51,363 bases of DNA from Armatimonadota bacterium (lineage in GTDB: Bacteria; Armatimonadota; Fimbriimonadia; Fimbriimonadales; GBS-DC): positions 1 through 51,363 of the forward strand of contig JAIMAN010000013.1 in assembly GCA_023511915.1 (NCBI GenBank), in the 5' to 3' direction. The notes below the pieces were generated by a model that saw only the letters and a program-made list of their open reading frames with translations, ran no database searches and was not told where the DNA came from. Below, in pieces: positions 16,436-25,602 of this stretch. Numbering within the stretch: the first letter of the stretch is position 1; each line of letters begins with the position of its first letter. The translations under genes and the position numbers were made by a program.

Positions 16436-17809
16436 ATGGAGACTCGCACGGAAGCCTTGCTGACGGAGTTGCGCAACGCGCTGCAACAGCCTGACGGCGC
16501 ACTGAAAGACCTCTTGGATGCGTACGCACCCCAAGACTTGGCGGAGGCGATTACGCTGATGGACAGCTCCGCCGAACAAGCGCACGCGCTTATGCAGATG
16601 GACGAAACCGTCGCCTCCGAGATCCTCGAATACTTGGAGCCGTCGCTGGTCGACGAGATTTTCGAGCATATCCCGCTGGAGAAAGCCGCGCGCCTGCTGC
16701 AACTGATTCCTGCCGACGACGCCGCGCAAATCATCGACGAACTGGACGAGGCGAAGGCGAACGCGCTCCTGCAGCAAATGGCGCCCCCAGAAGCCCGCGA
16801 GGTGCGCGAACTGCTGGAGTACCCCGAAAACACCGCAGGACGCCTGATGGTGCGCCAGTATGTGCGCGTGCGCCCCGACTGGACCGCCGAGATGGCGCTG
16901 GACTACCTGCGACAGGTCGGCAGCGAGATCGAGACCATCTACTACCTCTATGTGGTGGACGCGCGACAGCGGCTGATTGGCGTCTGCTCGCTGCGCGATG
17001 TGGTCGTCAGCGACCCCAGCAAGCGCATCGAACAAATCATGGAACCCGACCCCGTCGTCGTGCAGCCCGAAACCGATCAGGAAGAGGTCGCGAACCTGCT
17101 CTCCAAGTACGACCTGCTCGCCGTGCCCGTCGTGGACGAACTGGGGCGGATGCTGGGCATCGTCACCGTCGACGATGTGGTCGATATTCTGGTGAGCGAG
17201 AGCACGGAAGATGTGCTGAAACTCGGCGGCGTGGAGGCGACCGAAGAGCCGTACTTTCGGCAGACCCCGTGGCAATTGGTGCAAAAGCGCGTGCGCTGGC
17301 TGGTGTTTTTGTTTGTGGCACAGCTCTTTTCGGGCGCGGTGCTGCGCACCTACGATGAGACGATTCAAGAGGTCACCGCGCTGGCGTGGTTCATCCCGTT
17401 GCTGATCGGTTCTGGAGGCAACGCGGGCGCGCAGACGACTACCACGATTACCCGCGCGATTGCGCTGGGCGAGGTGCGCTGGCAGCAGGTGCTGCGCGTG
17501 ATGATGCGCGAGTTCCGCACAGGGCTGCTGCTTGGCGGCTTGGTCGGGGTAATCGGCATCCTGAACGCGCTGCTGTGGACGCGCGCGGGCTATGCGTGGG
17601 ACGCGCAACTGCGCATCGCGCTCACGGTCGGGCTGGCGCAGGTGGGGATTATCACGCTGGCGACCACTGTCGGCGCGTGCCTGCCTCTGATTGCCAAGCG
17701 ACTGAATATCGACCCTGCAGTGATGTCCGCGCCGTTCATCACGACGGTGGTGGACGCCTCGGGGCTGCTGCTCTACTTCACGCTGGCGCGGCTGATTGTG
17801 TTCCACTAA
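16436..17809 (+). CDS. mgtE: Magnesium transporter MgtE
   Basis: 457 residues, the usual size. Order: N-terminal helical domain (LKDLLDAYAPQDLAEAITLM to about 130), two CBS domains that sense Mg2+ (about 130-255; LIGVCSLRDVVVSD, MLGIVTVDDVVDILV), a plug helix, and five transmembrane helices with the pore signature LLIGSGGNAGAQTTTTITRA and the last-helix motif FITTVVDASGLLLYF. It is a Mg2+-gated channel. SD GGAGGGAACCG fixes the ATG at 16436, 26 bp after Uma2. Its stop overlaps the convergent biotinyl gene by 4 bp. Confidence 0.95.
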   Translation: METRTEALLTELRNALQQPDGALKDLLDAYAPQDLAEAITLMDSSAEQAHALMQMDETVASEILEYLEPSLVDEIFEHIPLEKAARLLQLIPADDAAQIIDELDEAKANALLQQMAPPEAREVRELLEYPENTAGRLMVRQYVRVRPDWTAEMALDYLRQVGSEIETIYYLYVVDARQRLIGVCSLRDVVVSDPSKRIEQIMEPDPVVVQPETDQEEVANLLSKYDLLAVPVVDELGRMLGIVTVDDVVDILVSESTEDVLKLGGVEATEEPYFRQTPWQLVQKRVRWLVFLFVAQLFSGAVLRTYDETIQEVTALAWFIPLLIGSGGNAGAQTTTTITRAIALGEVRWQQVLRVMMREFRTGLLLGGLVGVIGILNALLWTRAGYAWDAQLRIALTVGLAQVGIITLATTVGACLPLIAKRLNIDPAVMSAPFITTVVDASGLLLYFTLARLIVFH

Positions 17810-18312
17810 GGCGCGTCGGGCGCGATCTCCACCAGCACCGCGCCTTCCTGCACGAGGTCGCCCTCGCGGGCACTCAGGCGCGCCACGACGCCGGCAAACG
17901 GCGCGCGCAACGCCTGCTCGGTCTTCATCGCCTCCAGCACCAGCAGCCGCTGCCCTGCCTCCACCCGCGCGCCCTGCTCCACGAAGACCTTGCTCACCAG
18001 CCCCGGCATCGGCGCGGTCAGCACGCCCTCCGCGCTGGAGTGCGCCGATGAAGCGTCCCCCGCGAACGCCTCCACCCGCTGGAACCGATAGACGCGCCCG
18101 CGATACTGAATCTCCAGCCCCTGCGCCGTGCGCACAAACGCCAGCGCGACGCGCCCCGCCTCGGTATGCAGCACGAGGCGGTTGTCGGCAATCTCGGCGT
18201 GCTGCACCGCGCGCTCCATACTGTCGGGCAGCGTAATGCGCCACCCCGTGCCGTCAGGCTGCGCCGTCAGCGCAAGCGTCGCATCACGATACCGAAACTC
18301 TGCCTTATACAT
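17806..18312 (-). CDS. Biotinyl carrier protein (acyl-CoA carboxylase type)
   Basis: 168 residues. The N-terminal beta-rich half (YKAEFRYRDATLALTAQPDG to about 85) resembles the domain preceding the carrier in acyl-CoA carboxylase alpha chains. The C-terminal half is a biotinyl domain: LTAPMPGLVSKVFVEQGARV, then LLVLEAMKTEQAL with the target Lys130 of the AMK motif. It looks like the tail of a carboxylase alpha subunit encoded as a separate gene, but no biotin carboxylase or carboxyltransferase gene is in the window. The ATG at 18312 overlaps the end of the nucleotidyltransferase gene by 8 bp. BirA at 14370-15101 is the likely modifying enzyme. Confidence 0.85.
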   Translation of the reverse strand: MYKAEFRYRDATLALTAQPDGTGWRITLPDSMERAVQHAEIADNRLVLHTEAGRVALAFVRTAQGLEIQYRGRVYRFQRVEAFAGDASSAHSSAEGVLTAPMPGLVSKVFVEQGARVEAGQRLLVLEAMKTEQALRAPFAGVVARLSAREGDLVQEGAVLVEIAPDAP

Positions 18313-19192
18313 CGCCGTACCCTGCCAAGTTGCCGAACGCCCGCCGATACTCCGCTGCCGTGCCGAAGTCCAGCCCGCTGTGCCCCGACTCAATCAGATA
18401 GGCGGGCATCTGTTCCAGCAGGCGTTGCTGCGCGTAGGTCAGCGTCCACTCGCCGCCGTCGGGGCTGTAGTGCGCCGCGATTTGCTCCAGCGTGTCCCAC
18501 AGCGCGGGCGGGAAGGCGTACACGCCGTTGTGCGCGAAAAACTCGTCCGCGCCCAGCCCCGCCGTGCGCAGGTGCTGCTGCGCATACGCCTGCGTCGGCT
18601 TCTCGCAGAGTTGCAGCAGGCGGTACGCGCGGGGCGTTTCCGTCGGCGCGCCCTGCAAAATGCCGTACTGGGCGACCTTGCCCGCAGGAACCCGATGCAC
18701 GCCGTACACAGGCGCGTGAACTTGATCGTAGAGGCGCGTCGCCTCCGTAATCGCCGTCGGACGCTCCAGCGGCAGCATAATGTGGTCGCCCAGCAGCACC
18801 AGCACGGCGTCCCCGCAAGCGAACGCCCGCGCACACCAGACCGCGTGCCCCAGCCCCCAGAGCCACGGCTGCTCGATGAACTGGATGTGGGCGCGCAGAC
18901 GCTGCAGCGATTCGTAAGTGGCTTGAAGCGCAGGGCTTTTCGCACGGGCAGGCGCATAGCGTTCGCCGCCGCCCTCCAAAAACGACTCGTACACGGGGCG
19001 ATTCTCAGGCGAGACGACGACCCCAATTTGCTCGATGCCCGCGGCAAGCAGCGACTCGGCAATCAGTTGCAGCCCTGTCGTCAGCTTGCCGTCAGACAGC
19101 ACGAATGGCATCAACCCCTTTGGCAAGACAACACTGATTGGGTACAGGCGCGTACCCAACCCTGCCATCGGCACGATGGCTTTGCGAATCAT
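18305..19192 (-). CDS. GalU-like sugar-1-phosphate nucleotidyltransferase
   Basis: 295 residues. The nucleotide-binding signature is IVPMAGLGTRLYPISVVLPK (7-26), followed by GLQLIAESLLAAGI, WGLGHAVWCARAF and VLVLLGDHIML for the metal-binding Asp, and HNGVYAFPPALWDTL in the acceptor half. The closest family is UTP-glucose-1-phosphate uridylyltransferase, making UDP-glucose, though the sugar is not certain from sequence. The ATG at 19192 places the motif at the N-terminus. The pairing with a biotinyl protein is odd. Confidence 0.88.
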   Translation of the reverse strand: MIRKAIVPMAGLGTRLYPISVVLPKGLMPFVLSDGKLTTGLQLIAESLLAAGIEQIGVVVSPENRPVYESFLEGGGERYAPARAKSPALQATYESLQRLRAHIQFIEQPWLWGLGHAVWCARAFACGDAVLVLLGDHIMLPLERPTAITEATRLYDQVHAPVYGVHRVPAGKVAQYGILQGAPTETPRAYRLLQLCEKPTQAYAQQHLRTAGLGADEFFAHNGVYAFPPALWDTLEQIAAHYSPDGGEWTLTYAQQRLLEQMPAYLIESGHSGLDFGTAAEYRRAFGNLAGYGDV

Positions 19193-19250
19193 CCCATAAG
19201 TCGTCGGGGAAGAAGCATGCGCCTCTCCCCCGTTGCGTGCGTGTCGCGTC

Positions 19251-19403
19251 TTACTTGTTGTGTCCCGAGCAGCAGGACGCCTTCTCTGGGGTGGATACTG
19301 CCGCCGTAGGAGTCGTGCTGCCGCCCTTCGCACCGACGATCAACGCCGCAGCGCCTGCGCCCAGCAGGGCTGCCAAAGTCAGAACCAGACCGATCTTATT
19401 CAT
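19251..19403 (-). CDS. 50-residue exported or membrane-anchored peptide with C-terminal CCSGH
   Basis: A short gene: ATG at 19403, TAA at 19251-19253. It has its own SD (TGGAGGCC) and a strong -10 box, GGGTATAAT, at 19420-19425, so it is probably real. The product starts MNKIGLVLTLAALLGAG, a single hydrophobic helix to about residue 24, then a short Ser/Thr/Ala linker and the end KASCCSGHNK with vicinal Cys44-Cys45 and His48. That could bind a metal or form a disulfide. I do not recognise a family. It lies 58 bp upstream of the GalU-like gene and divergent from infB. Confidence 0.7.
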   Translation of the reverse strand: MNKIGLVLTLAALLGAGAAALIVGAKGGSTTPTAAVSTPEKASCCSGHNK

Positions 19404-19419
19404 AGTGGCCTCCAGCGGT

Positions 19420-19425
19420 ATTATA
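19420..19425 (-). promoter_or_regulatory. -10 box of the CC-motif peptide gene
   Basis: Minus-strand GGGTATAAT, 17 nt before the ATG at 19403. It is divergent from the infB box at 19456. Confidence 0.6.
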
Positions 19426-19455
19426 CCCTATTAGCGCGTTTTGCAACCCGTTGGG

Positions 19456-19461
19456 TATAAT
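19456..19461 (+). promoter_or_regulatory. -10 box of infB
   Basis: GGGTATAAT, 33 nt before the infB ATG. The leader includes a GAGGGG Shine-Dalgarno. Confidence 0.55.
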
Positions 19462-19493
19462 CATCGTCAGCCTTGATGAGGGGTTGAGAGCCG

Positions 19494-21428
19494 ATGGCGA
19501 AAACGAAACTATCGATACGAGAACTGGCAGAGGAAATAGGCGTCTCCACCAGCCGCCTGAAGGAGATTTTGGCGGAGCTGGGCGTCGACGAGCGCGAGTG
19601 GAAGCAAGGTCTGGACGAGGAGACCGCGCAGCTGGTCAAAGAGATGGCGCAGGAACTCGTCGGCAACCTAAAAACGCTGGTGCTGCCGCGCGAGTTGACT
19701 GTGCGCGACCTCGCCGAGGCGATGGAACGCGCCCCAACCGAAATCCAGAAGCATATCATGGTCAAGCACGGCAAGCTGGTGACCCCTGTGCAGAAGTTAG
19801 ACCCCGAGCTTGCCGAGAAGGTCGCCGCCGACTTCGGGCTGACCGTGCAGTGGGAGACGCCCAAGCCTGCCGAAAAACCCGCCGCCCAACCCCCCGCCCA
19901 AGCTGCTGTGGTCGGCGCACAGCCCCGACCGCCCGTGGTCACCATCATGGGGCATGTTGACCACGGCAAGACGAGCCTGCTGGACTATATCCGCAAGACG
20001 CGCGTCGCCGAGCGCGAGTTCGGCGGCATCACGCAGCACATCGGCGCGTACCAAGCCGAAGTGAACGGCAAACTCATCACCTTTTTGGATACGCCTGGAC
20101 ACGAGGCGTTTACCGCTATGCGCGCCCGCGGCGCACAGGTCACCGACATCGTGGTGCTGGTCGTCGCCGCCGACGACGGCATTATGCCCCAAACCGTAGA
20201 AGCCATCAACCACGCCAAAAACGCGAAAGTGCCCATCATCGTCGCCATCAACAAAATCGACAAGCCCGACGCGAACCCCGACCGCGTGCTGCAGCAACTC
20301 ACCCAGTACGAACTTGTGCCCGAAGCGTGGGGCGGCGACACCATCTGCGTGCCCGTCTCCGCCCTCACAGGCGAGGGCGTGGACACCCTGCTGGAGATGA
20401 TTCTGCTCGTGGCGGAGATGGCGGAACTCAAGGCAGACCCTAAAGCCGAGTTCCAAGGCGCAGTTATCGAAGCCAAACTCGACAAAGGGCGCGGTCCCGT
20501 AGCGACGATTCTGGTGCAACAGGGCACGCTCAAGCGCGGCGACATCCTCGTCGTCGGCAAAACTTGGGGCAAAATCCGCGCGATGTTCGACCACACGGGT
20601 AAGCAACTCGACAGCGCGACGCCCGCCACGCCCGTCGAAATCATGGGACTCAACGAAGTGCCCGTCGCAGGCGACCGCGCCGAACGAGTCGACACCGAAG
20701 CGCGCGCCCGACAAATCGTCGAGGAGCGACTCGAAGCCGAAAAACGCCCCGAAGTCGCCCGACCCACCCGCCGCGTGAACCTCGCCGAACTCTTCAAACA
20801 GATGCAGGCAGGCGAGACCAAATCGCTCAACCTCATCCTCAAGGCGGACACCTACGGCTCGGTGGAAGCCATCCGCGACGCGCTGCTCAAACTCGACAAG
20901 CCCGAAGGCGTCGAGATGAAAATCATCAACGCCAATGTGGGCAACATCACTGAAGCGGACATCGACTTCGCGATTGCCGCCGACGCCGTCGTGCTGGGCT
21001 TCAATGTGAAGGTGGAGACCAACGCCCAGAACAAAGCCAAAGCGAACCGCGTCGATGTGCGCACCTACCGCATCATCTACGAGTTGCTTGAGGAGATGGA
21101 GAAGGCGCTGCACGGGCTGCTGGAACCCGAATTCAAAGAGGTCGCTTTGGGCACAGCAGAGGTGCGCGCCGTGTTCAAACTCTCGCGCGGGGTGGTCGTC
21201 GCGGGCTGCTATGTGCTGGAGGGCAAAATCGTGCGCAACGCCCCTGCCCGCCTGATTCGCGGCGGCGAGGTCGTCCACGAAAGCAAAATCAGCACCCTGC
21301 GCCACCTCAAGGAAGACCGCCGCGAAATCGCCGCAGGCTACGAATGCGGCATCACGCTGGAAGGATTCGACGGCTACCAAGAGGGCGACCGCATCGAGTG
21401 CTACGAAGTCCAGGAAGTGGCGCGCTAA
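19494..21428 (+). CDS. infB: Translation initiation factor IF-2
   Basis: 644 residues, shorter than E. coli IF-2 (890) because the N-terminal region is brief. Two IF2_N-like helical modules ([20 protein letters not shown] at 5-24, and [20 protein letters not shown] at 67-86) precede a Pro/Ala linker. The GTPase domain has G1 GHVDHGKTS (153-161), [13 protein letters not shown]3 DTPGHEAF and G4 [10 protein letters not shown]. Domains II-IV follow with [14 protein letters not shown]-like text ([20 protein letters not shown]) and the fMet-tRNA-binding C2 domain ending [18 protein letters not shown]. It is transcribed alone here; nusA and rbfA are not adjacent. Confidence 0.97.
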   Translation: MAKTKLSIRELAEEIGVSTSRLKEILAELGVDEREWKQGLDEETAQLVKEMAQELVGNLKTLVLPRELTVRDLAEAMERAPTEIQKHIMVKHGKLVTPVQKLDPELAEKVAADFGLTVQWETPKPAEKPAAQPPAQAAVVGAQPRPPVVTIMGHVDHGKTSLLDYIRKTRVAEREFGGITQHIGAYQAEVNGKLITFLDTPGHEAFTAMRARGAQVTDIVVLVVAADDGIMPQTVEAINHAKNAKVPIIVAINKIDKPDANPDRVLQQLTQYELVPEAWGGDTICVPVSALTGEGVDTLLEMILLVAEMAELKADPKAEFQGAVIEAKLDKGRGPVATILVQQGTLKRGDILVVGKTWGKIRAMFDHTGKQLDSATPATPVEIMGLNEVPVAGDRAERVDTEARARQIVEERLEAEKRPEVARPTRRVNLAELFKQMQAGETKSLNLILKADTYGSVEAIRDALLKLDKPEGVEMKIINANVGNITEADIDFAIAADAVVLGFNVKVETNAQNKAKANRVDVRTYRIIYELLEEMEKALHGLLEPEFKEVALGTAEVRAVFKLSRGVVVAGCYVLEGKIVRNAPARLIRGGEVVHESKISTLRHLKEDRREIAAGYECGITLEGFDGYQEGDRIECYEVQEVAR

Positions 21429-22115
21429 TCAGTCCCGAAAGCGGTAGCGCAGGAGCGTCCAAATCGCCTCCAGCCCGTCTGTCCAGCGGATCTTCTTGCC
21501 TTCCGCCTTGCGCCGCGGGCGGTAGTGCAGCAACTCCACCTCGCGAATCGGCACGCCGCGCTTGAGCGACTTCGCCGTGACCTCGGGGCAGAACTCGAAT
21601 CGCTCGCACTTGAGGTTCATCGAGCGCAGCAGGTCGGTGCGGAACGCCTTGTAGCAGGTCGCCTCGTCCGTGAGCGGGTAGCGAAACAGGATGCGCACCG
21701 ACCATGCCAATAGGATATTCGCGATTTTGTTCGGCAGCGGCATCTCGCGCGGCAAGCCCCTGAAAAAGCGCGAGCCGTACACCACCTGCGCCTCGCCCTT
21801 GATAATCGGCGCCACCACCTTCGGGATCTCGTTCGGGTCGTACTCCAAGTCGGCGTCTTGGATGATGAGGATGTCGCCTGTGGCGTGCTGCAGCGCGGTG
21901 CGAATCGCCGCCCCCTTGCCCCGATTGCGCTCGTGGCGCAACGCGACAATATCGCGCTGCTCGGCGAGGATGTCGGGCGTCTTGTCGGTGGAACCGTCGT
22001 CGACGACGATAATCTCCTTGCGGAACGGGGCGCGACGCAAACGCTCCAACAACTCCAGCAGCGTGCCTTCCTCGTTGTAGATCGGCACGACGACCGTAAT
22101 CAGCGGCTCATCCAT
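21429..22115 (-). CDS. Family 2 glycosyltransferase (DPM1-like)
   Basis: 228 residues. The GT-A fold shows ITVVVPIYNEEGTLLELLER at the start, EIIVVDDGSTDKTPDIL, NRGKGAAIRTALQHATGD, and the DxD-type motif IIQDADLEYDPNEI. YKAFRTDLLRSMNLKCERFE is typical of the dolichol/polyprenyl-phosphate mannose or glucose synthase group. There is no C-terminal membrane domain, so it is a peripheral cytoplasmic enzyme. It is convergent with infB with no gap between stops. Confidence 0.92.
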   Translation of the reverse strand: MDEPLITVVVPIYNEEGTLLELLERLRRAPFRKEIIVVDDGSTDKTPDILAEQRDIVALRHERNRGKGAAIRTALQHATGDILIIQDADLEYDPNEIPKVVAPIIKGEAQVVYGSRFFRGLPREMPLPNKIANILLAWSVRILFRYPLTDEATCYKAFRTDLLRSMNLKCERFEFCPEVTAKSLKRGVPIREVELLHYRPRRKAEGKKIRWTDGLEAIWTLLRYRFRD

Positions 22116-22138
22116 CGGCGACTCTTGCGCATCTTAAG

Positions 22139-22144
22139 TATACT
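22139..22144 (+). promoter_or_regulatory. -10 box of the TlpA-like gene
   Basis: TATACT, 21 nt before the ATG at 22165, with SD GAGGTGAT in the leader. Confidence 0.5.
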
Positions 22145-22164
22145 ATCCCCACGAGGTGATTCCG

Positions 22165-23253
22165 ATGCGATATGCAATTACCGTAGCAGCACTCACGCTT
22201 GCGCTCAGCGGTTGGGCGCAGACGCTCACGGTGGGCGACCCCGCCCCTGCCCTGCCCGTCGCCAAATGGGTCAAGGGACAACCCGTCAAGGAGTTCCAAC
22301 AAGGCAAGGTCTATGTCGTGGAGTTCTGGGCGACTTGGTGCGGTCCGTGCCGACAGACCATCCCCCACCTGACCAAACTTGCCGAGAAATACAAGGATAA
22401 GGTCACGATTATCGGCGTCAGCGTATGGGAGCGCGCCGACGCGAACGACCCGAACGCCCACATCCAGCGCGTCGAGAAGTTCGTGCAAGACATGGGCAAC
22501 CAGATGAACTACACCGTCGCGGTGGACGGCGCGCAGGGCGTCATCGCCAAAACCTGGATGGAAGCCGCGGGGCAAAACGGTATCCCAGCCGCCTTCGTCA
22601 TCGACCAGCAGAAGCGCATCGTCTGGATTGGACACCCGATGGACAACATGGACACGGTGCTGGACAAAGTGCTGGCGGGCAACTTCGACTGGAAAGCGGA
22701 AGCGGAACGGCAAAAGCGTTTCCGCGAGCAGATGGAAGCCATCCAAGCCGACTACGCGGAGTATGTCCAACTCATGCAGCAGCGCAAGTACGCGGACGCG
22801 CTCGCCAAACTCGATGCGATGATTCCCAAATACAGCGAGTTCGCCTCCGATTTGAAGGTGACGCGCTTCGAGACCCTACTGCGTGTGGACGAGAAGCAGG
22901 CGTATGCCTACGCGCTGCAACTTGCCCAGAACGAGTTCAAAGATAACGCGCAGGTGCTGAACATCCTCGCGTGGACAATCGTGGACGACGAGACCCAGCC
23001 GCCGCTCAAGTCGCCCGACTACCAGGCGGCGATTACGATTGCGCGGCGCGCCGTCGAGCTGACCAAAGAGGGGGATGCCTCCATCCTCGACACGCTCGCC
23101 TACGCCTATTTCAAGAGCGGGGATGTGCAAAGCGCGCTCAAGTACCAGAAGATGGCGGTAGACCTCGCCGAGAAAGACCCTGCGATGCCCGCTGAGGCGA
23201 AACAAGAGATTCGCGCCCGCTACGAGAAGTTCCAGAAAGCGGCGCAGAAGTAG
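22165..23253 (+). CDS. TlpA-like thioredoxin-fold protein with helical repeat domain
   Basis: 362 residues. A signal peptide (RYAITVAALTLALSGWAQ) leads into a TlpA/ResA domain: VGDPAPALPVAKWVKG, YVVEFWATWCGPCRQTIPHL with active Cys59 and Cys62, and GIPAAFVIDQQKRIVWIGH. From about 185 on, helices with TPR-like spacing (QRKYADALAKLDAMIPKY; LAYAYFKSGDVQSALKYQKM) form a scaffold for a partner. It probably acts on thiols outside the cytoplasm, possibly in cytochrome c maturation like ResA, though ccmE/ccmF lie far away. The ATG at 22165 is preferred over GTG at 22156 because the SD covers the latter. Confidence 0.9.
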   Translation: MRYAITVAALTLALSGWAQTLTVGDPAPALPVAKWVKGQPVKEFQQGKVYVVEFWATWCGPCRQTIPHLTKLAEKYKDKVTIIGVSVWERADANDPNAHIQRVEKFVQDMGNQMNYTVAVDGAQGVIAKTWMEAAGQNGIPAAFVIDQQKRIVWIGHPMDNMDTVLDKVLAGNFDWKAEAERQKRFREQMEAIQADYAEYVQLMQQRKYADALAKLDAMIPKYSEFASDLKVTRFETLLRVDEKQAYAYALQLAQNEFKDNAQVLNILAWTIVDDETQPPLKSPDYQAAITIARRAVELTKEGDASILDTLAYAYFKSGDVQSALKYQKMAVDLAEKDPAMPAEAKQEIRARYEKFQKAAQK

Positions 23254-23277
23254 TCGTCTTCGCGGGATGGCGTTCAG

Positions 23278-23303
23278 AGTGCGGAAGCTTCGGCTTCCGC
23301 ACT
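23278..23303. terminator. Bidirectional hairpin terminator with TTCG loop
   Basis: A perfect 11-bp stem (AGTGCGGAAGC / GCTTCCGCACT) closes a TTCG tetraloop, placed between the convergent TlpA-like and DUF5682 genes. A related hairpin recurs at 34922-34940, so this may be a dispersed repeat serving as a terminator. Confidence 0.75.
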
Positions 23304-23311
23304 TCGGGATT

Positions 23312-25591
23312 CTACCCCCGCGCGGGGGCGTTGGTCAGCCACGCGAGTTGTTCCCACACGGCGACGACCTGCTCGCGGGTCAGCCCCACCTCCGATACAG
23401 GGGACTCGGCGCGCGGGGCGTCGCCTTCCAGGATGCGCAGCAGCGTGTCGGTCAGGTAGTGGATGTCGTGCTGCGAGAGGCGGCTGAACGCGCGGCGCAA
23501 CATCGGCAGCGATTGCACAAACAGCTCGTCGGGCAGGCTCATCACGAACTCGTGCATCGCCTGCACGAAGGGGCGCGAACGGGGCGCTGCGCCCCCTTGC
23601 GACATCAGCAGACCTTCCAGAAACGCCGCCGCCTGTTCGGGGGGCGTCGCAGGCGACAGGAACCGCCGTGCCCGCAACCACAACGCCTCATCCTGCATCC
23701 GCACAAAGCCCAGCAGCCCCAAACCCAGCCCCGCCACATACGCATGCGCCCGCTCGCTCAGCGCGGTCTCCCGCAGATTCTCCAGCCACAAGGCGGTCTC
23801 CAGATAGGGCAGTTTGTGCGCGAGTTCGTGCAGCAGCTGCATGCCCTCGCCGACCTGTCGCGCCTCGTCGTCGCCGCAGTCGGCAGCGGGCAGCAGGTGC
23901 AGGCACGCGCGGGTGTAGACGCGCTGCAGCAGCGGTTCGAACATCGCCTGTTGCACCGCCCGTGCTGCGCCGTACTCAATCAGCCCTGCCAGCTGGTAGG
24001 CGGCGCGGGCAAGGCTGACGAAATCGCCGTCGCGCACGGACGCCTCGTCCAGCGCACGCAGCGCGTCGTCGTACAGCTCGGGCAGCTCGCACAGCACGGC
24101 TTCCAGCGCAGCCGCGCTCACTTGCGCCAGCGCGTCGCGCTGCTGCAGGCGCGGGGCGATACGGCGCGTGGCGACCTCGCGCAGCGTGTTGCCGTAAATC
24201 GTCGCCTCCACCAGCGCGACATCGGTCAGCGGCGTCCACTGCAGCCGCCACTTCTCCTGCAGGCGCGCCAGCTGCCGATAGGTCGCCGCCTCGCCCGAAG
24301 TCAGGTCGGCGAACGGAATCTTGGCGACCAGCAGCCGATGCAGGAAGATGGACTGCTGCACGGCGTGCGGCTCGGCGAGGTTCAGGCGCAGGTCGGTCGG
24401 GTCGTCCTTGACAGGGATGCGCAGCTCGTGCGTGAGGCGGTAGAACTCGGCTTGGATGGGCGGCTGGATGGCGGCGGGCGAGACGCTCCCGACGCGCTCG
24501 CCAATCAGCAGGCGTTTGAGGGGCGCTTGTACGCGCTCGGCGTGCCCGCGCCCAAAAGCGGCGATGGCGGCGTCGATGGTCTCGTCGTAGCCGGGTTCGG
24601 GCTTGCCACGCAGCGCAGCGAGTTGCTTGGCAAGCCGAAAGGCTTCGATGGCGTCGGCGTGCGAGGCGACATCGCCCTGCAGCTTCATCGCGTTCACCAG
24701 GCGCGTTAGCGTCGCCAGCGTCGCGTTTTCCAGACCGCCCAGCTCCCAAGCGTCTTGGTAGAACTGCGGCGCGCGGTTGCCCGCGCCGTAGCCGAGTTGC
24801 TCCGACAGGCGCGGGAACGAGTACGGCGTGATGACGAACTCGGCGGGGCGCGCCTGCAGCAGCGGGTGATTCGGGTCGTACTCGGCGCGGAAGTCGGGCT
24901 GCGCGAACGCCGCCGCGTGCGCCGCGCCCACCACCAGCACGATGCGCTCTGGCGGGACGCCCGACGCCTCCACATGGCGCCACATGTAGGCGTTGCGTAG
25001 CGCGTTGTTGTCGTCGATGCCGCTCGCCTGCACCACCAGCTCGCCCCACTCCTGCGTGAGTTGCAGCAGGCGCGCGGGGTCGCGCAGGCAGCTCTCATAC
25101 AGGCACTCCCACCACGCCTCGTGGCTCTGGAAGCCCAGCCGCTGCGCGACGATTTCGTACAGCGACGGCTCGTGGGCGTCGGCGGTGGGGTCGTGGGGGG
25201 CGTCTTCGGCGTCGGGCGGGGTCTGCTCGTCAGGCTCCTGCGCCTCCAGCGATGCGCGGGCAGGGATGTCGCAAAAGCGCGCCTCAATGCCCAGTTCCCG
25301 CGCCGTGCGCAGCGCGACCAGTTCGGGCGAGTAGTCGCAAAACGGGTAGAACACCACCTGCGGCGCGGCGTCGGCGATCGCCTGCTTGATTTCGGGCGGG
25401 CGGTACGCCAGCAGCGCGAACGGCGCGACGGCATCGGGCGCGGTCAGCGCGTCAATCAGGTGGTTCGCGTCGTCAGGTCCTTCGATCAGCACCAAGCGCG
25501 GGCGCACCGCGCGAATGACCGCCGCTGTCGCGCGGGCAATCGCAGGCGAGTGGTGGCGCACAGGAACCACATGCACCCCGCGAACGCGCAC
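23312..25591 (-). CDS. DUF5682-family protein
   Basis: 759 residues from the GTG at 25591; the longer open frame upstream only shadows the MoxR gene. The start HVVPVRHHSPAIARATAAVI, the IEGPDDANHLID motif and IVLVVGAAHAAAF match DUF5682 as I know it. The N-terminal third has an alpha/beta pattern with conserved His and Asp residues reminiscent of TraB/erythromycin-esterase-like folds; the rest is helical. An Asp/Glu/Pro-rich loop spans about 115-135. Function is unknown. Homologues are typically encoded with MoxR ATPases and VWA proteins; the AAA+ gene lies 11 bp upstream here, but no VWA gene follows. Confidence 0.8.
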   Translation of the reverse strand: MRVRGVHVVPVRHHSPAIARATAAVIRAVRPRLVLIEGPDDANHLIDALTAPDAVAPFALLAYRPPEIKQAIADAAPQVVFYPFCDYSPELVALRTARELGIEARFCDIPARASLEAQEPDEQTPPDAEDAPHDPTADAHEPSLYEIVAQRLGFQSHEAWWECLYESCLRDPARLLQLTQEWGELVVQASGIDDNNALRNAYMWRHVEASGVPPERIVLVVGAAHAAAFAQPDFRAEYDPNHPLLQARPAEFVITPYSFPRLSEQLGYGAGNRAPQFYQDAWELGGLENATLATLTRLVNAMKLQGDVASHADAIEAFRLAKQLAALRGKPEPGYDETIDAAIAAFGRGHAERVQAPLKRLLIGERVGSVSPAAIQPPIQAEFYRLTHELRIPVKDDPTDLRLNLAEPHAVQQSIFLHRLLVAKIPFADLTSGEAATYRQLARLQEKWRLQWTPLTDVALVEATIYGNTLREVATRRIAPRLQQRDALAQVSAAALEAVLCELPELYDDALRALDEASVRDGDFVSLARAAYQLAGLIEYGAARAVQQAMFEPLLQRVYTRACLHLLPAADCGDDEARQVGEGMQLLHELAHKLPYLETALWLENLRETALSERAHAYVAGLGLGLLGFVRMQDEALWLRARRFLSPATPPEQAAAFLEGLLMSQGGAAPRSRPFVQAMHEFVMSLPDELFVQSLPMLRRAFSRLSQHDIHYLTDTLLRILEGDAPRAESPVSEVGLTREQVVAVWEQLAWLTNAPARG

Positions 25592-25602
25592 AGCGGGCGA
25601 CT

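Noticed and set aside
19204-19225. A GGGGA...TCCCC stem after the CC-motif peptide gene as terminator
   Set aside because: The stem is imperfect and lacks a U-tract; the GalU-like gene downstream may well be co-transcribed.
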